The notes: generated by a model not told the origin, from the letters alone. Positions 51,007-60,110 are shown, numbered from the stretch's first letter. The stretch: DNA of 64,000 nt from Weissella tructae (GCF_000732905.1 NZ_CP007588.1:1178001-1242000); one strand, 5' to 3'. Numbers and translations are program-made.

Positions 51007-51714
51007 TTAATAAAATTCAGGTTCTACTTCAGCGATTTGGCTATGCCAATCAACATCTGGATAACGACGGTTCAACATCTTCTCCAAAACGCGCAAAGTT
51101 AGATTCCCATTACGAGCAAAGATTGGTCCGTGGAAATATGTTCCATAGACATTGCGGTAAACAAGTCCTTCACCACCATCTTCACCATTGTTTCCTTGGC
51201 CTTGCTTCAACTTCCCAAGTGGACGTTGCTTATCATCCAAGAAAGTACGCCCTTGATGATTTTCAAAACCATGATAGATATCACCATTAGTTGGGTCTTC
51301 AATAATCACATCCCCAATGAAACGGCTATCTGTTTGATTCAATGTGTAGTGACCCATGGCCTTAATTCCTTCAACACGTGTTCCATCTGCCAAAATAAAG
51401 TAATCACCTAGCAATTGGAATCCACCACAGACTCCCAACAAAGGTCCATCAGCTTCGATGTACGCCTTGATGTCTTCAGCCTTACTTGGCAAGTCTTCTG
51501 AAACGATTTGTTGTTCGTAATCTTGACCACCACCAAACAACACAAAGTCATATGCTTTCGCATCAAACTTGTCACCTAGTGAGATAATTTCGGTCTCCAT
51601 TTCAACGCCTAATTGCTTTGCATAGTAAGCCAAAGAAACAGCATTTCCATAGTCACCATAGGTATTCATCAAGTCACCGTAAAGATGCGCAATATTTAAC
51701 TTATATTCAGCCAT
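51007..51714 (-). CDS. gatD: Lipid II isoglutaminyl synthase, glutamine amidotransferase subunit
   Basis: Class I glutaminase of 235 residues that supplies ammonia to MurT for amidating the D-Glu of lipid II. Nucleophile C96 in GVCGGFQLLG; the catalytic His is probably in GTYFHGPIF near 196. GGAGG precedes the ATG, four bases after the murT stop. Confidence 0.95.
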   Translation of the reverse strand: MAEYKLNIAHLYGDLMNTYGDYGNAVSLAYYAKQLGVEMETEIISLGDKFDAKAYDFVLFGGGQDYEQQIVSEDLPSKAEDIKAYIEADGPLLGVCGGFQLLGDYFILADGTRVEGIKAMGHYTLNQTDSRFIGDVIIEDPTNGDIYHGFENHQGRTFLDDKQRPLGKLKQGQGNNGEDGGEGLVYRNVYGTYFHGPIFARNGNLTLRVLEKMLNRRYPDVDWHSQIAEVEPEFY

Positions 51715-51718
51715 TCGC

Positions 51719-53071
51719 TTACGCCTCCTCTTCTGACTTAATGTATCCTGCTTGCTTCATTTCTTCACGCAATTGTAGCATCGCTGTGTACGTAGCTGCC
51801 ACATAAACGTGTTCTGTTGGCATTTCTTTAATAGCGCCAATCACATCTTTAATGTTTGGATAAATTGGTTGATCACCAAAACCAGCCATCTTTAGACGAA
51901 CATACATGTCCTTGTATCGTTCACCACCAGTCGCCACAGCTTTAATACCTGTGTCATGTAGTGATTCAAAATCAGCGTCCCAAATCCAACTTGTATCAAT
52001 TCCATCCGCATAATTAGCGTTCAAAAGCGCCATCAATGAGAAGTCCTGATCATCCGTCTTCATCATATCAATCACTTGATTTGCCCCAACCGGGTTCTTA
52101 ATCAAAACAATTGTCACAATCTTATCAGCCACTTGGATTGTTTCTTGGCGACCAAAAATTTGTGCATTCGATGTAAAGGCATGTTGAATTTGTGGTACTT
52201 CAACACCCATAAAACGTCCAACCGCATAAGCAGCTAACGCATTATAGATGTTGTACATCCCACCAATTTCAATCTTAAATGGTTGGTTATCAATTTCAAA
52301 GGTTGAAGATTGTGGTGTCATTTCAATCAACTTTGTAACAGCGTAATCAAGTTCTGGACGCTTAAAGTCGTCCGTCTTACTAAAGTAGTATCCTTGGTTT
52401 CCGTATGTCATAAAGTGATAATGTAGCACTGAATGATCAGTCGGTGACAACACACCATCCGTGTTACTTGGCGCACGCATTTCACCCGTTGCAGGTTCAT
52501 GGTTAAATCCATAGTAGACCTTTGGATTAGGTAGTTCTTCACGCAAAAAGACTGGTGAATCTGCATTAGCAATCACCGTTGCTTCTGGGAATAAACGAAT
52601 TCCCTTTAGAATCTTTTCGTAAGTCGTGTAAATTTCACCATAACGGTCCATTTGGTCACGGAAGATATTTGTCAAAACAAAAGCCATCGGCTTCAATTGA
52701 CGAGATACTTCTTCAATGTTTGCTTCGTCAACTTCCAACAAGGCAATTGGACGCGCATTCTTGTCCTTAGGCTTAGCCGTCAACATTGTTCCGGTAATCC
52801 CTTGCATCATGTTTGACCCAGATGGATTTGTAATCACGTCAGGATACATTTCACGCAAAACACGTGTCGTCAATGCTGTTGTAAGCGTCTTACCATTTGT
52901 TCCAGTAATTAGGATAACATCGTAGTTCTCTGCTAGATCCGTCATTACTTGTGGATCTACTTTCATCGCCAATTTCCCAGGCAATGAAGATCCCCCACGC
53001 TTCAATACATCATGTAACACAAAGTAGGCGCTTCGTCCTACAGCTGTTGCCAGCGAACTTCGTAAAGTCAT
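51719..53071 (-). CDS. murT: Lipid II isoglutaminyl synthase, Mur-ligase subunit
   Basis: Mur-ligase homologue of 450 residues with ATP loop TGTNGKTLTT at 56-65 and the central domain LLEVDEANI. It is the partner of GatD. The insertion that forms a Cys4 zinc ribbon in streptococcal and staphylococcal MurT is present (about 205-240), but all four Cys are replaced: S209, D212, S231 and D234. In fact the whole protein has no cysteine. GGAGATAG precedes the ATG. Confidence 0.94.
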   Translation of the reverse strand: MTLRSSLATAVGRSAYFVLHDVLKRGGSSLPGKLAMKVDPQVMTDLAENYDVILITGTNGKTLTTALTTRVLREMYPDVITNPSGSNMMQGITGTMLTAKPKDKNARPIALLEVDEANIEEVSRQLKPMAFVLTNIFRDQMDRYGEIYTTYEKILKGIRLFPEATVIANADSPVFLREELPNPKVYYGFNHEPATGEMRAPSNTDGVLSPTDHSVLHYHFMTYGNQGYYFSKTDDFKRPELDYAVTKLIEMTPQSSTFEIDNQPFKIEIGGMYNIYNALAAYAVGRFMGVEVPQIQHAFTSNAQIFGRQETIQVADKIVTIVLIKNPVGANQVIDMMKTDDQDFSLMALLNANYADGIDTSWIWDADFESLHDTGIKAVATGGERYKDMYVRLKMAGFGDQPIYPNIKDVIGAIKEMPTEHVYVAATYTAMLQLREEMKQAGYIKSEEEA

Positions 53072-53175
53072 ATCTATCTCCTATTACGCCATGTCCGCCA
53101 TGACTTTTTCAAAATACAATCCATTTAAACATACCACAATGGTCTGGATTATAACGCTTGTGGATTAACTTTATA

Positions 53176-54138
53176 TTAAATTGATGCTTTCCCTGGTGTT
53201 GACGCAATCATTGTGACATCCCCAGTAAATCGCCAGTTTGAAACATCACTAGGCAAAATAAAGGTTATCCCACGTTTCAAATCATACGTTTGACCGTCTA
53301 CCACCAGTTGACCCTCACCTTGAATCACCGTAACGATTGTATAAGGCGCAGCTTTCAACATCTCTGCATTTCCATGTACATGCCATTTTACGATATTAAA
53401 GGCTTCTGCTTCAACTAGATTCGTGACATCAATGTTCTCGGATGTCTTCGTTTCGATATCGGGGTGTTCAGCAACAAACGGAATCGTCATGACTGCTTGT
53501 GCGTCTTCACGATGTAATTCGCGTAATTCACCAGTTTTAGCATCACGACGATCAAAGTCGTAAACACGATATGTTGTGTCAGATGATTCTTGAACTTCCA
53601 ATACCATAACACCGGCACCTAGGGCATGCAATGTTCCTGCAGGAACATAGAAAACATCCCCAGCCTTAACATCAATGGTGCGCAACAATTCATCCCAGCG
53701 ACCTGCATCAACAAGGGCTGCAAATTCTTCAGGTGTTTGCGCATTGTGTCCAAAGAAAATATGGGCATTAGGTTCTGCATTCAATACATACCAAGCTTCG
53801 GTTTTACCCAGTTCATGGGCATGGATTGCTGCATATTCATCATCTGGATGAACTTGCACAGACAAGTTCTGTTGGGCATCTAAAATTTTAACTAACAACG
53901 GGAACGAACGGTTCACATCGTCATTTTCGAACAAAGTCGGTTGACTTTGCCAAAGTTGGGCGAGATTCTGTCCTTTGAAACGACCATTATTAACGACCGT
54001 CAGGCCATGATCATGACCTGACGCCACCCAGGCTTCACCTGTGTGGTCACTTGGTAATTCAAAATCAAATTGCTCATGTAGGCGTGTTCCACCCCACATC
54101 TTGTCTTGTAAAACAGCATCTAAAATCAACGGTTCCAT
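53176..54138 (-). CDS. manA: Mannose-6-phosphate isomerase, class I
   Basis: Zinc enzyme of 320 residues linking mannose 6-phosphate and fructose 6-phosphate. Metal-binding QVHPDDEYA and KTEAWYVL around 95-120, and the PAGTLHALGAGV motif near 170. I choose the third possible start (ATG at 54138): GAGGTGA is then seven bases away. GTG at 54144 and ATG at 54141 are closer to it. No terminator is visible after the stop. Confidence 0.93.
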   Translation of the reverse strand: MEPLILDAVLQDKMWGGTRLHEQFDFELPSDHTGEAWVASGHDHGLTVVNNGRFKGQNLAQLWQSQPTLFENDDVNRSFPLLVKILDAQQNLSVQVHPDDEYAAIHAHELGKTEAWYVLNAEPNAHIFFGHNAQTPEEFAALVDAGRWDELLRTIDVKAGDVFYVPAGTLHALGAGVMVLEVQESSDTTYRVYDFDRRDAKTGELRELHREDAQAVMTIPFVAEHPDIETKTSENIDVTNLVEAEAFNIVKWHVHGNAEMLKAAPYTIVTVIQGEGQLVVDGQTYDLKRGITFILPSDVSNWRFTGDVTMIASTPGKASI

Positions 54139-54169
54139 CATCACGTCACCTCGCCTAAATATAATTGTT

Positions 54170-54892
54170 TTAATCCAACTTTAAATAAATTTTTGATACC
54201 CAACCTAAATCAACAATGTGATACCATTCAATCCCCCCAGAATCGTGGGCAATTTCATCGGTTGTCACGCGCAAACCATGCACTGCACGCCCGCTCTCAC
54301 GACCGTACGGCGCATCATATACCGTTACATCTTTAGTTGGTACATAATCAATGGTTGCTTGTTGCTTAACATGCACTCGGTCCAACAACTCTAATTGCGT
54401 TGTCGGTCGTTGTGTCATGTCAGGTGCAGTAGTTGATTGTGGCTTGTGCCCCAATCGCATTGTCTCGAAATTAAATGGTACCCAACGCGTGTCCGCAATT
54501 TGATACCAGAAATGACCATCGCGAGTCGCAACTCGCTCGACTACTTTAACAACAGTGCCTTGCCAGATTGGCGTTGCTAAAGTTTCTTGGGTCAAGTCAG
54601 TATATGTTGGCACTTCATCCAAAAAGGTTAAGTACCTATCTTCCAACGTCTCAGTTTCCATATAACTATTACGTCGGTAATAAAATGTCACTACCCGGTC
54701 TTCCATACTAAAAATACCAGTTGGTGTCCCATCACCTTTCACAAATTGATAACCTTCAAGTTCTAAAGGTTCAATTGCAAAAGCGTCCCCGACGGCGCCT
54801 TCCACGATACGGTGTGGCGCAATTGATAGCTTGGTATTCACATCTTTGGCGTACACCCATATTGGTGTCCCTTGTAATCGCACATCTACCAT
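54170..54892 (-). CDS. MucBP-domain protein with SH3-like repeats, no signal peptide
   Basis: A 240-residue protein starting with a MucBP-like domain (about 1-72; VYAKDVNTKLSIAPHRIVEGAVGDAF...GYQFVKGDGTPTGIFSMEDRVVTFYYRR). Two bacterial SH3-like modules follow (about 95-145 and 178-240; both with WYxI..WV cores). MucBP and SH3b domains are normally extracellular, but no signal peptide or anchor is visible. GGAAAT precedes the ATG. It stands next to manA. Function unknown. Confidence 0.78.
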   Translation of the reverse strand: MVDVRLQGTPIWVYAKDVNTKLSIAPHRIVEGAVGDAFAIEPLELEGYQFVKGDGTPTGIFSMEDRVVTFYYRRNSYMETETLEDRYLTFLDEVPTYTDLTQETLATPIWQGTVVKVVERVATRDGHFWYQIADTRWVPFNFETMRLGHKPQSTTAPDMTQRPTTQLELLDRVHVKQQATIDYVPTKDVTVYDAPYGRESGRAVHGLRVTTDEIAHDSGGIEWYHIVDLGWVSKIYLKLD

Positions 54893-54928
54893 AACGATAT
54901 TTCCTTCCCCACATTGTTTTGTACTCTT

Positions 54929-54937
54929 ATTGTACCA
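54929..54937 (-). promoter_or_regulatory. Extended -10 promoter of the MucBP gene
   Basis: TTGGTACAAT on the minus strand, 37 bases before the ATG, similar to the tmk promoter core. Confidence 0.35.
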
Positions 54938-54982
54938 ATTAACCTTAAGTTTAGCCCGTACCTTTATCAGCTTTTAAACATT

Positions 54983-55015
54983 AAAAAAACGACCTATCTA
55001 ATGAAAGGTCGTTTT
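54983..55015 (-). terminator. Terminator of rbsK-rpiA
   Basis: Stem AAAACGACCT / AGGTCGTTTT with U-run on the minus strand, seven bases after the rpiA stop. Confidence 0.87.
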
Positions 55016-55022
55016 AATTTGA

Positions 55023-55712
55023 TTAACGTTCGATGATTTCCATCTCTTCGCCACCAATAATTAACATGTCACAGATTTCTAAGAAGAGTCCGTGTTCAAC
55101 GACACCAGTCATTGCCTTCAATTCAGTTCCCAAAGCCAAAACATCTGTTCCGGCTGGTAATTGTACATCAATAATGTAGTTTTCTGAATCTGTTGCCAAC
55201 TTTTCGTTTGCTTCTGTCATACGGAATTGTGGTTGCAATCCCTTATCAGCTAAGAAGTTGAATACTTGTTGGCTACCAAACTTAACCACTTCAATTGGCA
55301 ACAAGAATGAACCCAATTCAGTGTGGTACTTTGATGAATCAACGATCCAGATGTTCTTATCTGACATCATTGCGACAACCTTTTCAAACAACAAAGCGGC
55401 TCCACCACCCTTGATACCGTTCAAGGCTGGGTCAACTTCGTCAGCACCGTCAACAGTTACGTCAACATGCTTTACTTCATCAATATCAAGAACCTTAATT
55501 CCCAATGAAGTTGCCAAGTCTGCTGTACGGAATGAAGTTGAAACGGCTTCAATTTGAAGACCTTCGTTCTTCACACGTTCGGCCAAAGCACGAACGAAGT
55601 GTGCGGCTGTACTTCCTGTACCCAAACCAATAACAGCGTTGTTTGGCATCAATGAGGCTGCCTTTTGAGCTGCCTTTTGCTTTTGTGCATCTAATACTTC
55701 TAAGTTAGTCAT
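55023..55712 (-). CDS. rpiA: Ribose-5-phosphate isomerase A
   Basis: Interconverts ribose 5-phosphate and ribulose 5-phosphate; 229 residues. GLGTGSTAAHFVRAL near the start (29-43), the catalytic DGADEVDP at about 87-94 and KGGGAALLFEKVVA. Coupled to rbsK by a TAATG overlap, with AAGGAGC upstream. In a heterofermenter the product feeds phosphoketolase. Confidence 0.96.
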   Translation of the reverse strand: MTNLEVLDAQKQKAAQKAASLMPNNAVIGLGTGSTAAHFVRALAERVKNEGLQIEAVSTSFRTADLATSLGIKVLDIDEVKHVDVTVDGADEVDPALNGIKGGGAALLFEKVVAMMSDKNIWIVDSSKYHTELGSFLLPIEVVKFGSQQVFNFLADKGLQPQFRMTEANEKLATDSENYIIDVQLPAGTDVLALGTELKAMTGVVEHGLFLEICDMLIIGGEEMEIIER

Positions 55713-56644
55713 TATGCTTGCTCCTTCAATCCATCTTCAATTTCTTGCTTGAACGGAATAGCTGGAATTGCACCCGGACGTGAAACAACTAAGCTACTTG
55801 CAAAGCTGGCACGACGGATAACATTTTCAACGTCTGAGAAGTCTGGTTGCAAGATAGTTGCAACACTACCAATAAATGTGTCCCCAGCAGCTGTTGTGTC
55901 CACAGCCTTAACCTTGAAACTAGGTACAACACCGTCAGCACCATTAATATGGTAGAAAGATCCATCTGAACCCAAAGTAACCATCAATTGCTTGATACCT
56001 AATTCGTTTTCAAAACGCTTCATGCTTTCTGCCAATTCAGCTGCATCAGTTGTTGCTTCTGCTTCTAACAAAGCAGCTGCTTCTGTTTCGTTAGGAATCA
56101 ACAAATCAGTTTGTGCTAGCAATTCTGAATCAACGTGGTTTGTAACTGGTGCTGGGTTCAACAAAGTCATTGCCCCGTTTTCATGTGCAATCTTAAATCC
56201 TGCCAAGATTGCTTCTTGTGGTACTTCAAGTTGTGCCACAACGATATCAGCATCCAACAAAACATCACGAGCTGCTTCAACATCAGCAACAGTCAATGCT
56301 TGGTTAGCACCACCGTATACCAAGATAGTGTTGTGACCATCTTCTTCCAACATAATGTAGGCAGTTCCAGTCGCCATATCCTTCTTGATTGAAATATTGC
56401 GTGTGTCCACACCTTCTTCATTAAGTAGGTCGATGTAGCTTTGACCACGACCGTCGTCTCCAACAGATCCAACAAAGGCAACTTCAGCGCCTTGACGAGC
56501 AGCCGCAACGGCTTGGTTAGCACCCTTACCACCAAAGTTAGTGCTTTGGTCAATCATTCCTAGGGTTTCACCTTGACGAGGCAAACGCGCCATCTTTTGG
56601 ATAACATCAATATTCAAACTTCCGATAACAACGACTTTATTCAT
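55712..56644 (-). CDS. rbsK: Ribokinase
   Basis: PfkB-family kinase of 310 residues: GGKGANQAVAAAR near 38-50 and the anion-hole/base motif DTTAAGDTFIGS near 250 with the catalytic Asp. AAGGAG precedes the ATG. It makes ribose 5-phosphate from ribose, here most likely the ribose released by the divergent nucleoside hydrolases. Confidence 0.95.
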   Translation of the reverse strand: MNKVVVIGSLNIDVIQKMARLPRQGETLGMIDQSTNFGGKGANQAVAAARQGAEVAFVGSVGDDGRGQSYIDLLNEEGVDTRNISIKKDMATGTAYIMLEEDGHNTILVYGGANQALTVADVEAARDVLLDADIVVAQLEVPQEAILAGFKIAHENGAMTLLNPAPVTNHVDSELLAQTDLLIPNETEAAALLEAEATTDAAELAESMKRFENELGIKQLMVTLGSDGSFYHINGADGVVPSFKVKAVDTTAAGDTFIGSVATILQPDFSDVENVIRRASFASSLVVSRPGAIPAIPFKQEIEDGLKEQA

Positions 56645-56736
56645 AACTCACTCCTTAGTTAGTGGGGCACAATTTACTATATTTACTTTATATTCTACCA
56701 AATTTTCGGTCACACACCAGCTTTTATGTTAAAAAA

Positions 56737-56750
56737 TGTAACCGTTTTTA
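56737..56750. promoter_or_regulatory. cre/LacI-type operator 1 between rbsK and the transporter
   Basis: TGTAACCGTTTTTA fits TGWNANCGNTNWCA at 13 of 14 positions. It lies about 95 bases before rbsK. Confidence 0.45.
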
Positions 56751-56780
56751 TTTTGGGTTCTTAAATAGTGTACCACTATT

Positions 56781-56794
56781 GTAAAACGTTTTAC
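56781..56794. promoter_or_regulatory. Palindromic operator 2
   Basis: GTAAAACGTTTTAC is a perfect 14-base palindrome centred on CG, related to LacI-family (CcpA/RbsR-like) sites. Confidence 0.5.
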
Positions 56795-56868
56795 TTTAAA
56801 TTAATTTTACAGTTATATTTCATTATTAAGTTTAATTTCAGAAAAGGGGTACACAAGCTCTAAATGTT

Positions 56869-56877
56869 TGTTATAAT
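56869..56877 (+). promoter_or_regulatory. Transporter operon promoter (extended -10)
   Basis: TGTTATAAT: consensus TATAAT with a TGn extension, 60 bases before the ATG; the -35 is poor. Confidence 0.55.
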
Positions 56878-56882
56878 CGCAA

Positions 56883-56896
56883 TGTAAACGTTTTAA
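56883..56896. promoter_or_regulatory. cre/LacI-type operator 3 at the transcription start
   Basis: TGTAAACGTTTTAA fits TGWNANCGNTNWCA at 13 of 14 positions. It sits where transcription from the adjacent -10 would begin, a position suited to repression. Confidence 0.55.
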
Positions 56897-56936
56897 TTTT
56901 ATAATTCTATTGAAAGTATTTGTGAGGTAATACTTG

Positions 56937-58163
56937 ATGTTATTTATGATTGTTAATTTTTTGAGTATCTTTGTCTTCTTAGGCATTGCATATTTGTTCT
57001 CTGACAACCGCAAGGGAATTCACTGGCGTTCAGTGATTACTGTTGTGGCTATCCAACTTGCATTGGCTTGGTTCTTCATGCGTTTCAGCATTGGACAAGA
57101 AATCGTGCAAGGAGCCGCTGAAGGATTTAAGTGGTTGGTTGACGTTTCTAACGCTGGTATCGCATTCGCGTTGCCAGACTGGTTGCAACCAACAACTGGA
57201 TTCCCGAACTTCGTTACTAGTGCCCTACTACCAATGTTGATGATTGTTCCATTCTTCGACTTGCTTAACTACTTTGGTATCCTACCATTCGTTATCAAGT
57301 GGATTGGACGTGGATTGTCAGCTGTTACTGGACAACCTAAGTTCGAAGCATTCTTCTCTGTTGAAATGATGTTCTTGGGAAACACTGAAGTTTTGGCTGT
57401 TTCTAAGACACAATTGAACGCGATGAGTGCTCGTCGTAACTACACACTAGCTTTGATGTCAATGAGCTGTGTGACTGCATCAGTTATCGGAGCCTACACA
57501 ACAATGGTTCCTGGTAAGTACGTTATGGCTGCTATCCCATTGAACATTTTGGGTGCTATTGTTATTTCATCAATGCTTAACCCTGTCGATGTTCCTGAAG
57601 AAGAAGATACAATCGTATCAATTCACGGTGATGAAGATCACCGCGAACCTGTCTTCTCATTCATCGGTGACTCAATCTTGGGTGCCGGTCGTTTGATCTT
57701 GATCATCACTGCATCAGTTATTGGATTCGTTGCCTTGGCCGCTTTGGTTGACGCCCTATTCAGTTTGACTGGTTTGGAATGGTTGAAGCTACAAAACATC
57801 TTCGGAGTTGTTTTGTTCCCATTGACTTGGTTGCTTGGATTTAACGTTTCTGAAGCGTTCGAAATTGCGCAATTGATGGGAATGAAGTTGGTTACTAACG
57901 AATTCGTTGTTATGGGAGAAATCTCAAAGAACATCATGGCCGGTACTGGTTTGTTCGCTAACGAACACGCCAAGGCTGTTGTAACTGTATTCCTTACAAG
58001 TTTTGCCAACTTCAGTACAATCGGAATGATCCTTGGTGCCTTCAAGAGCTTGGTATCTAAGGAAAAGTCTGACTATATCGCTAACCGCGTTATGAACTTG
58101 CTAATCGCTGGTATCTTAGTTTCACTTCTATCTGCTGCGATTGCAGGATTGTTCGTTTGGTAA
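56937..58163 (+). CDS. Concentrative nucleoside transporter (NupC/CNT family)
   Basis: Membrane permease of 408 residues with an N-terminal helix (MLFMIVNFLSIFVFLGIAYLF), the CNT features FFDLLNYFGILPFVIKWIG, EMMFLGNTEVLAVSKTQLNAM and SFANFSTIGMILGAFKSL. Proton- or sodium-driven nucleoside import. GAGGT is eight bases before the ATG at 56937; a TTG one codon earlier is less likely. First of three genes with two nucleoside hydrolases, which supports ribonucleosides as the substrate. Confidence 0.92.
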   Translation: MLFMIVNFLSIFVFLGIAYLFSDNRKGIHWRSVITVVAIQLALAWFFMRFSIGQEIVQGAAEGFKWLVDVSNAGIAFALPDWLQPTTGFPNFVTSALLPMLMIVPFFDLLNYFGILPFVIKWIGRGLSAVTGQPKFEAFFSVEMMFLGNTEVLAVSKTQLNAMSARRNYTLALMSMSCVTASVIGAYTTMVPGKYVMAAIPLNILGAIVISSMLNPVDVPEEEDTIVSIHGDEDHREPVFSFIGDSILGAGRLILIITASVIGFVALAALVDALFSLTGLEWLKLQNIFGVVLFPLTWLLGFNVSEAFEIAQLMGMKLVTNEFVVMGEISKNIMAGTGLFANEHAKAVVTVFLTSFANFSTIGMILGAFKSLVSKEKSDYIANRVMNLLIAGILVSLLSAAIAGLFVW

Positions 58164-58193
58164 ACAACGCTTAATTTAATTAGGAGATAACTC

Positions 58194-59108
58194 ATGGTTA
58201 AAGCTGTAATTTTAGATATGGATCCTGGTGTTGATGACGCTGCTGCTATCGCGGTTGCCTTAAACAACCCTGCTCTAGATGTTCGTTTGATTACTACTGT
58301 CGCTGGAAATGTTAGTGTTGAAAAGACAACTAACAACGCGCTTAAGTTAGTAGATTTCTTTGGTAAAGACACACCTGTTGCTGCTGGTGCTAAAGCACCA
58401 TTGAAGCGCGAATTTAAGGATGCGTCATATATTCACGGTGAATCTGGTATGCCTGGTTATGATTTCCCAGAAGCACACAGTCAACCATTACAGATTGATG
58501 CTGTTGAGGCTATCCACAACGAACTCCACGCTGCGGATGCCCCTATGACAATTATTGCAACTGGTGCATATACAAATATCGCACTATTACTACAAAAGTA
58601 CCCTGAAGACGGTGCCCTAATTAAGGAACTTATCCTAATGGGTGGATCTATCTCTGGGGGAAACGTCAGTTCAGTCGCAGAATTTAATGTCTTCACTGAC
58701 CCTGACGCTGCAAAGGTTGTCTTCGAAAGCGGTCTACCAATCGTTATGATTGGCCTAGATGTTACATTAAACGCTTTGATTACAACTGAAACAACAGAAG
58801 CACTTCGCACGCTTGGTCGAGCTGGTGAAATGCTTTACGGAATCATCACTGCTTACGGTGACGTGCACGAAGGTGGTAAGCCTATGCACGACGTTAACAC
58901 AATCCTTTACGCAGTTAACCCTGACCTGATTACAACTCGCCCAGAAGCGATTGATGTTATCACTGAAGGACCTGCTATTGGGGCAACTGTTGCCGATACA
59001 CAACACCGTTGGCACGAAGATGATTTCCACAATGCTGAAGTTGGTATCGATATCGATGCCGCCAACTTTAACACATGGTTCCTTGAGCAAGTTAGCTTGA
59101 TGAATTAA
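58194..59108 (+). CDS. Ribonucleoside hydrolase (first copy)
   Basis: Splits nucleosides into ribose and base; 304 residues. The Ca-binding DxDPGVDD lies at 8-15 and TGAYTNIALLLQKYP with the MGGSISGGN motif in the middle. The C-terminal His region is PMHDVNTILYAVNP. Preceded by TAGGAG. Differs substantially from the following paralogue, so the two may prefer different bases. Confidence 0.92.
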   Translation: MVKAVILDMDPGVDDAAAIAVALNNPALDVRLITTVAGNVSVEKTTNNALKLVDFFGKDTPVAAGAKAPLKREFKDASYIHGESGMPGYDFPEAHSQPLQIDAVEAIHNELHAADAPMTIIATGAYTNIALLLQKYPEDGALIKELILMGGSISGGNVSSVAEFNVFTDPDAAKVVFESGLPIVMIGLDVTLNALITTETTEALRTLGRAGEMLYGIITAYGDVHEGGKPMHDVNTILYAVNPDLITTRPEAIDVITEGPAIGATVADTQHRWHEDDFHNAEVGIDIDAANFNTWFLEQVSLMN

Positions 59109-59126
59109 TTTTTCAGGAGAAACACT

Positions 59127-60071
59127 ATGGCAAAGAAGAAAATGATTTTGGATTTGGACACAGGTATTGACGACGTATTGGCTATCGCCTATGCGCTTGC
59201 TACACCTGATGCTGATCTAATTGGTATTGTTAGTTCATACGGAAACACTTTGGTTGATATCTCAGCCGAAAACAGCTTGAAGATGCTTGAAAAGTTTGAA
59301 GCAACTGATGTTCCCGTATTCATCGGACACAGTCACTCATCAGATACTGAAGACTTTGAAACAATGGAAATCTCAAAGCAAATTCACGGACAACGTGGAC
59401 TTGGTAAGGTAGAACTTCCTACTGCAAAGCGTCCTGTTGAATCACAACACGGTGTTGATTTCATTATCGAAGCTGCTCACAAGTACGCTGACGATTTGAT
59501 TATCGTACCAACTGGTCCTCTTACTAACTTGGCTGACGCTATGCAAAAGGACCCAGAAATTGCTGACTTGATTGGTAACATCACAATCATGGGTGGTGCT
59601 TTGACAATTCCAGGAAATGTTACAGCCTACACTGAAGCAAACATCAACCAAGACCCTAAGGCAGCCGATTACGTATTCCGTAACGCTAAGATGATGGTCA
59701 TGGTTGGTTTGGACGTAACAATGAAGACATTGTTGACTAAGAAGGAAACACAACAATGGCGTGACCTTGGTACAGATAAGGCTACTGTGATGGCAGATAT
59801 CTTTGATTTCTACATCGACGCCTACCGCGACCTTGGTATCGACGAACGTGGAGCTGCTTTGCATGACCCACTAGCTGTTGGTGTGGCTGTTGACCCAGCT
59901 TTGGTGTCACTATTCCCAATCAACATGATGGTTTCACACGAAGACGGTCGTACGATCGGAGATCCAAAGCGTCTTCTAGATCCTGTTAAGAACAACTACG
60001 CCGCTATCGATGTAGATGAAGACTTCTACCTAGAACGCTTCATGAACTACATGGAAAACGTGCTTAAGTAA
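59127..60071 (+). CDS. Ribonucleoside hydrolase (second copy)
   Basis: A 314-residue member of the same family: DLDTGIDD at 9-16, PTGPLTNLADAMQKDP, MGGALTIPGN and ALHDPLAVGVAVDP for the C-terminal His-Asp. AGGAG precedes the ATG. Last gene of the transporter operon. Confidence 0.92.
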   Translation: MAKKKMILDLDTGIDDVLAIAYALATPDADLIGIVSSYGNTLVDISAENSLKMLEKFEATDVPVFIGHSHSSDTEDFETMEISKQIHGQRGLGKVELPTAKRPVESQHGVDFIIEAAHKYADDLIIVPTGPLTNLADAMQKDPEIADLIGNITIMGGALTIPGNVTAYTEANINQDPKAADYVFRNAKMMVMVGLDVTMKTLLTKKETQQWRDLGTDKATVMADIFDFYIDAYRDLGIDERGAALHDPLAVGVAVDPALVSLFPINMMVSHEDGRTIGDPKRLLDPVKNNYAAIDVDEDFYLERFMNYMENVLK

Positions 60072-60075
60072 TTCA

Positions 60076-60106
60076 GAAAAACACTAGTCATTTGGCTAGT
60101 GTTTTT
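60076..60106 (+). terminator. Terminator of the nucleoside operon
   Basis: Perfect stem AAAAACACTAG / CTAGTGTTTTT followed by CTTTTT. Confidence 0.9.
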
Positions 60107-60110
60107 CTTT

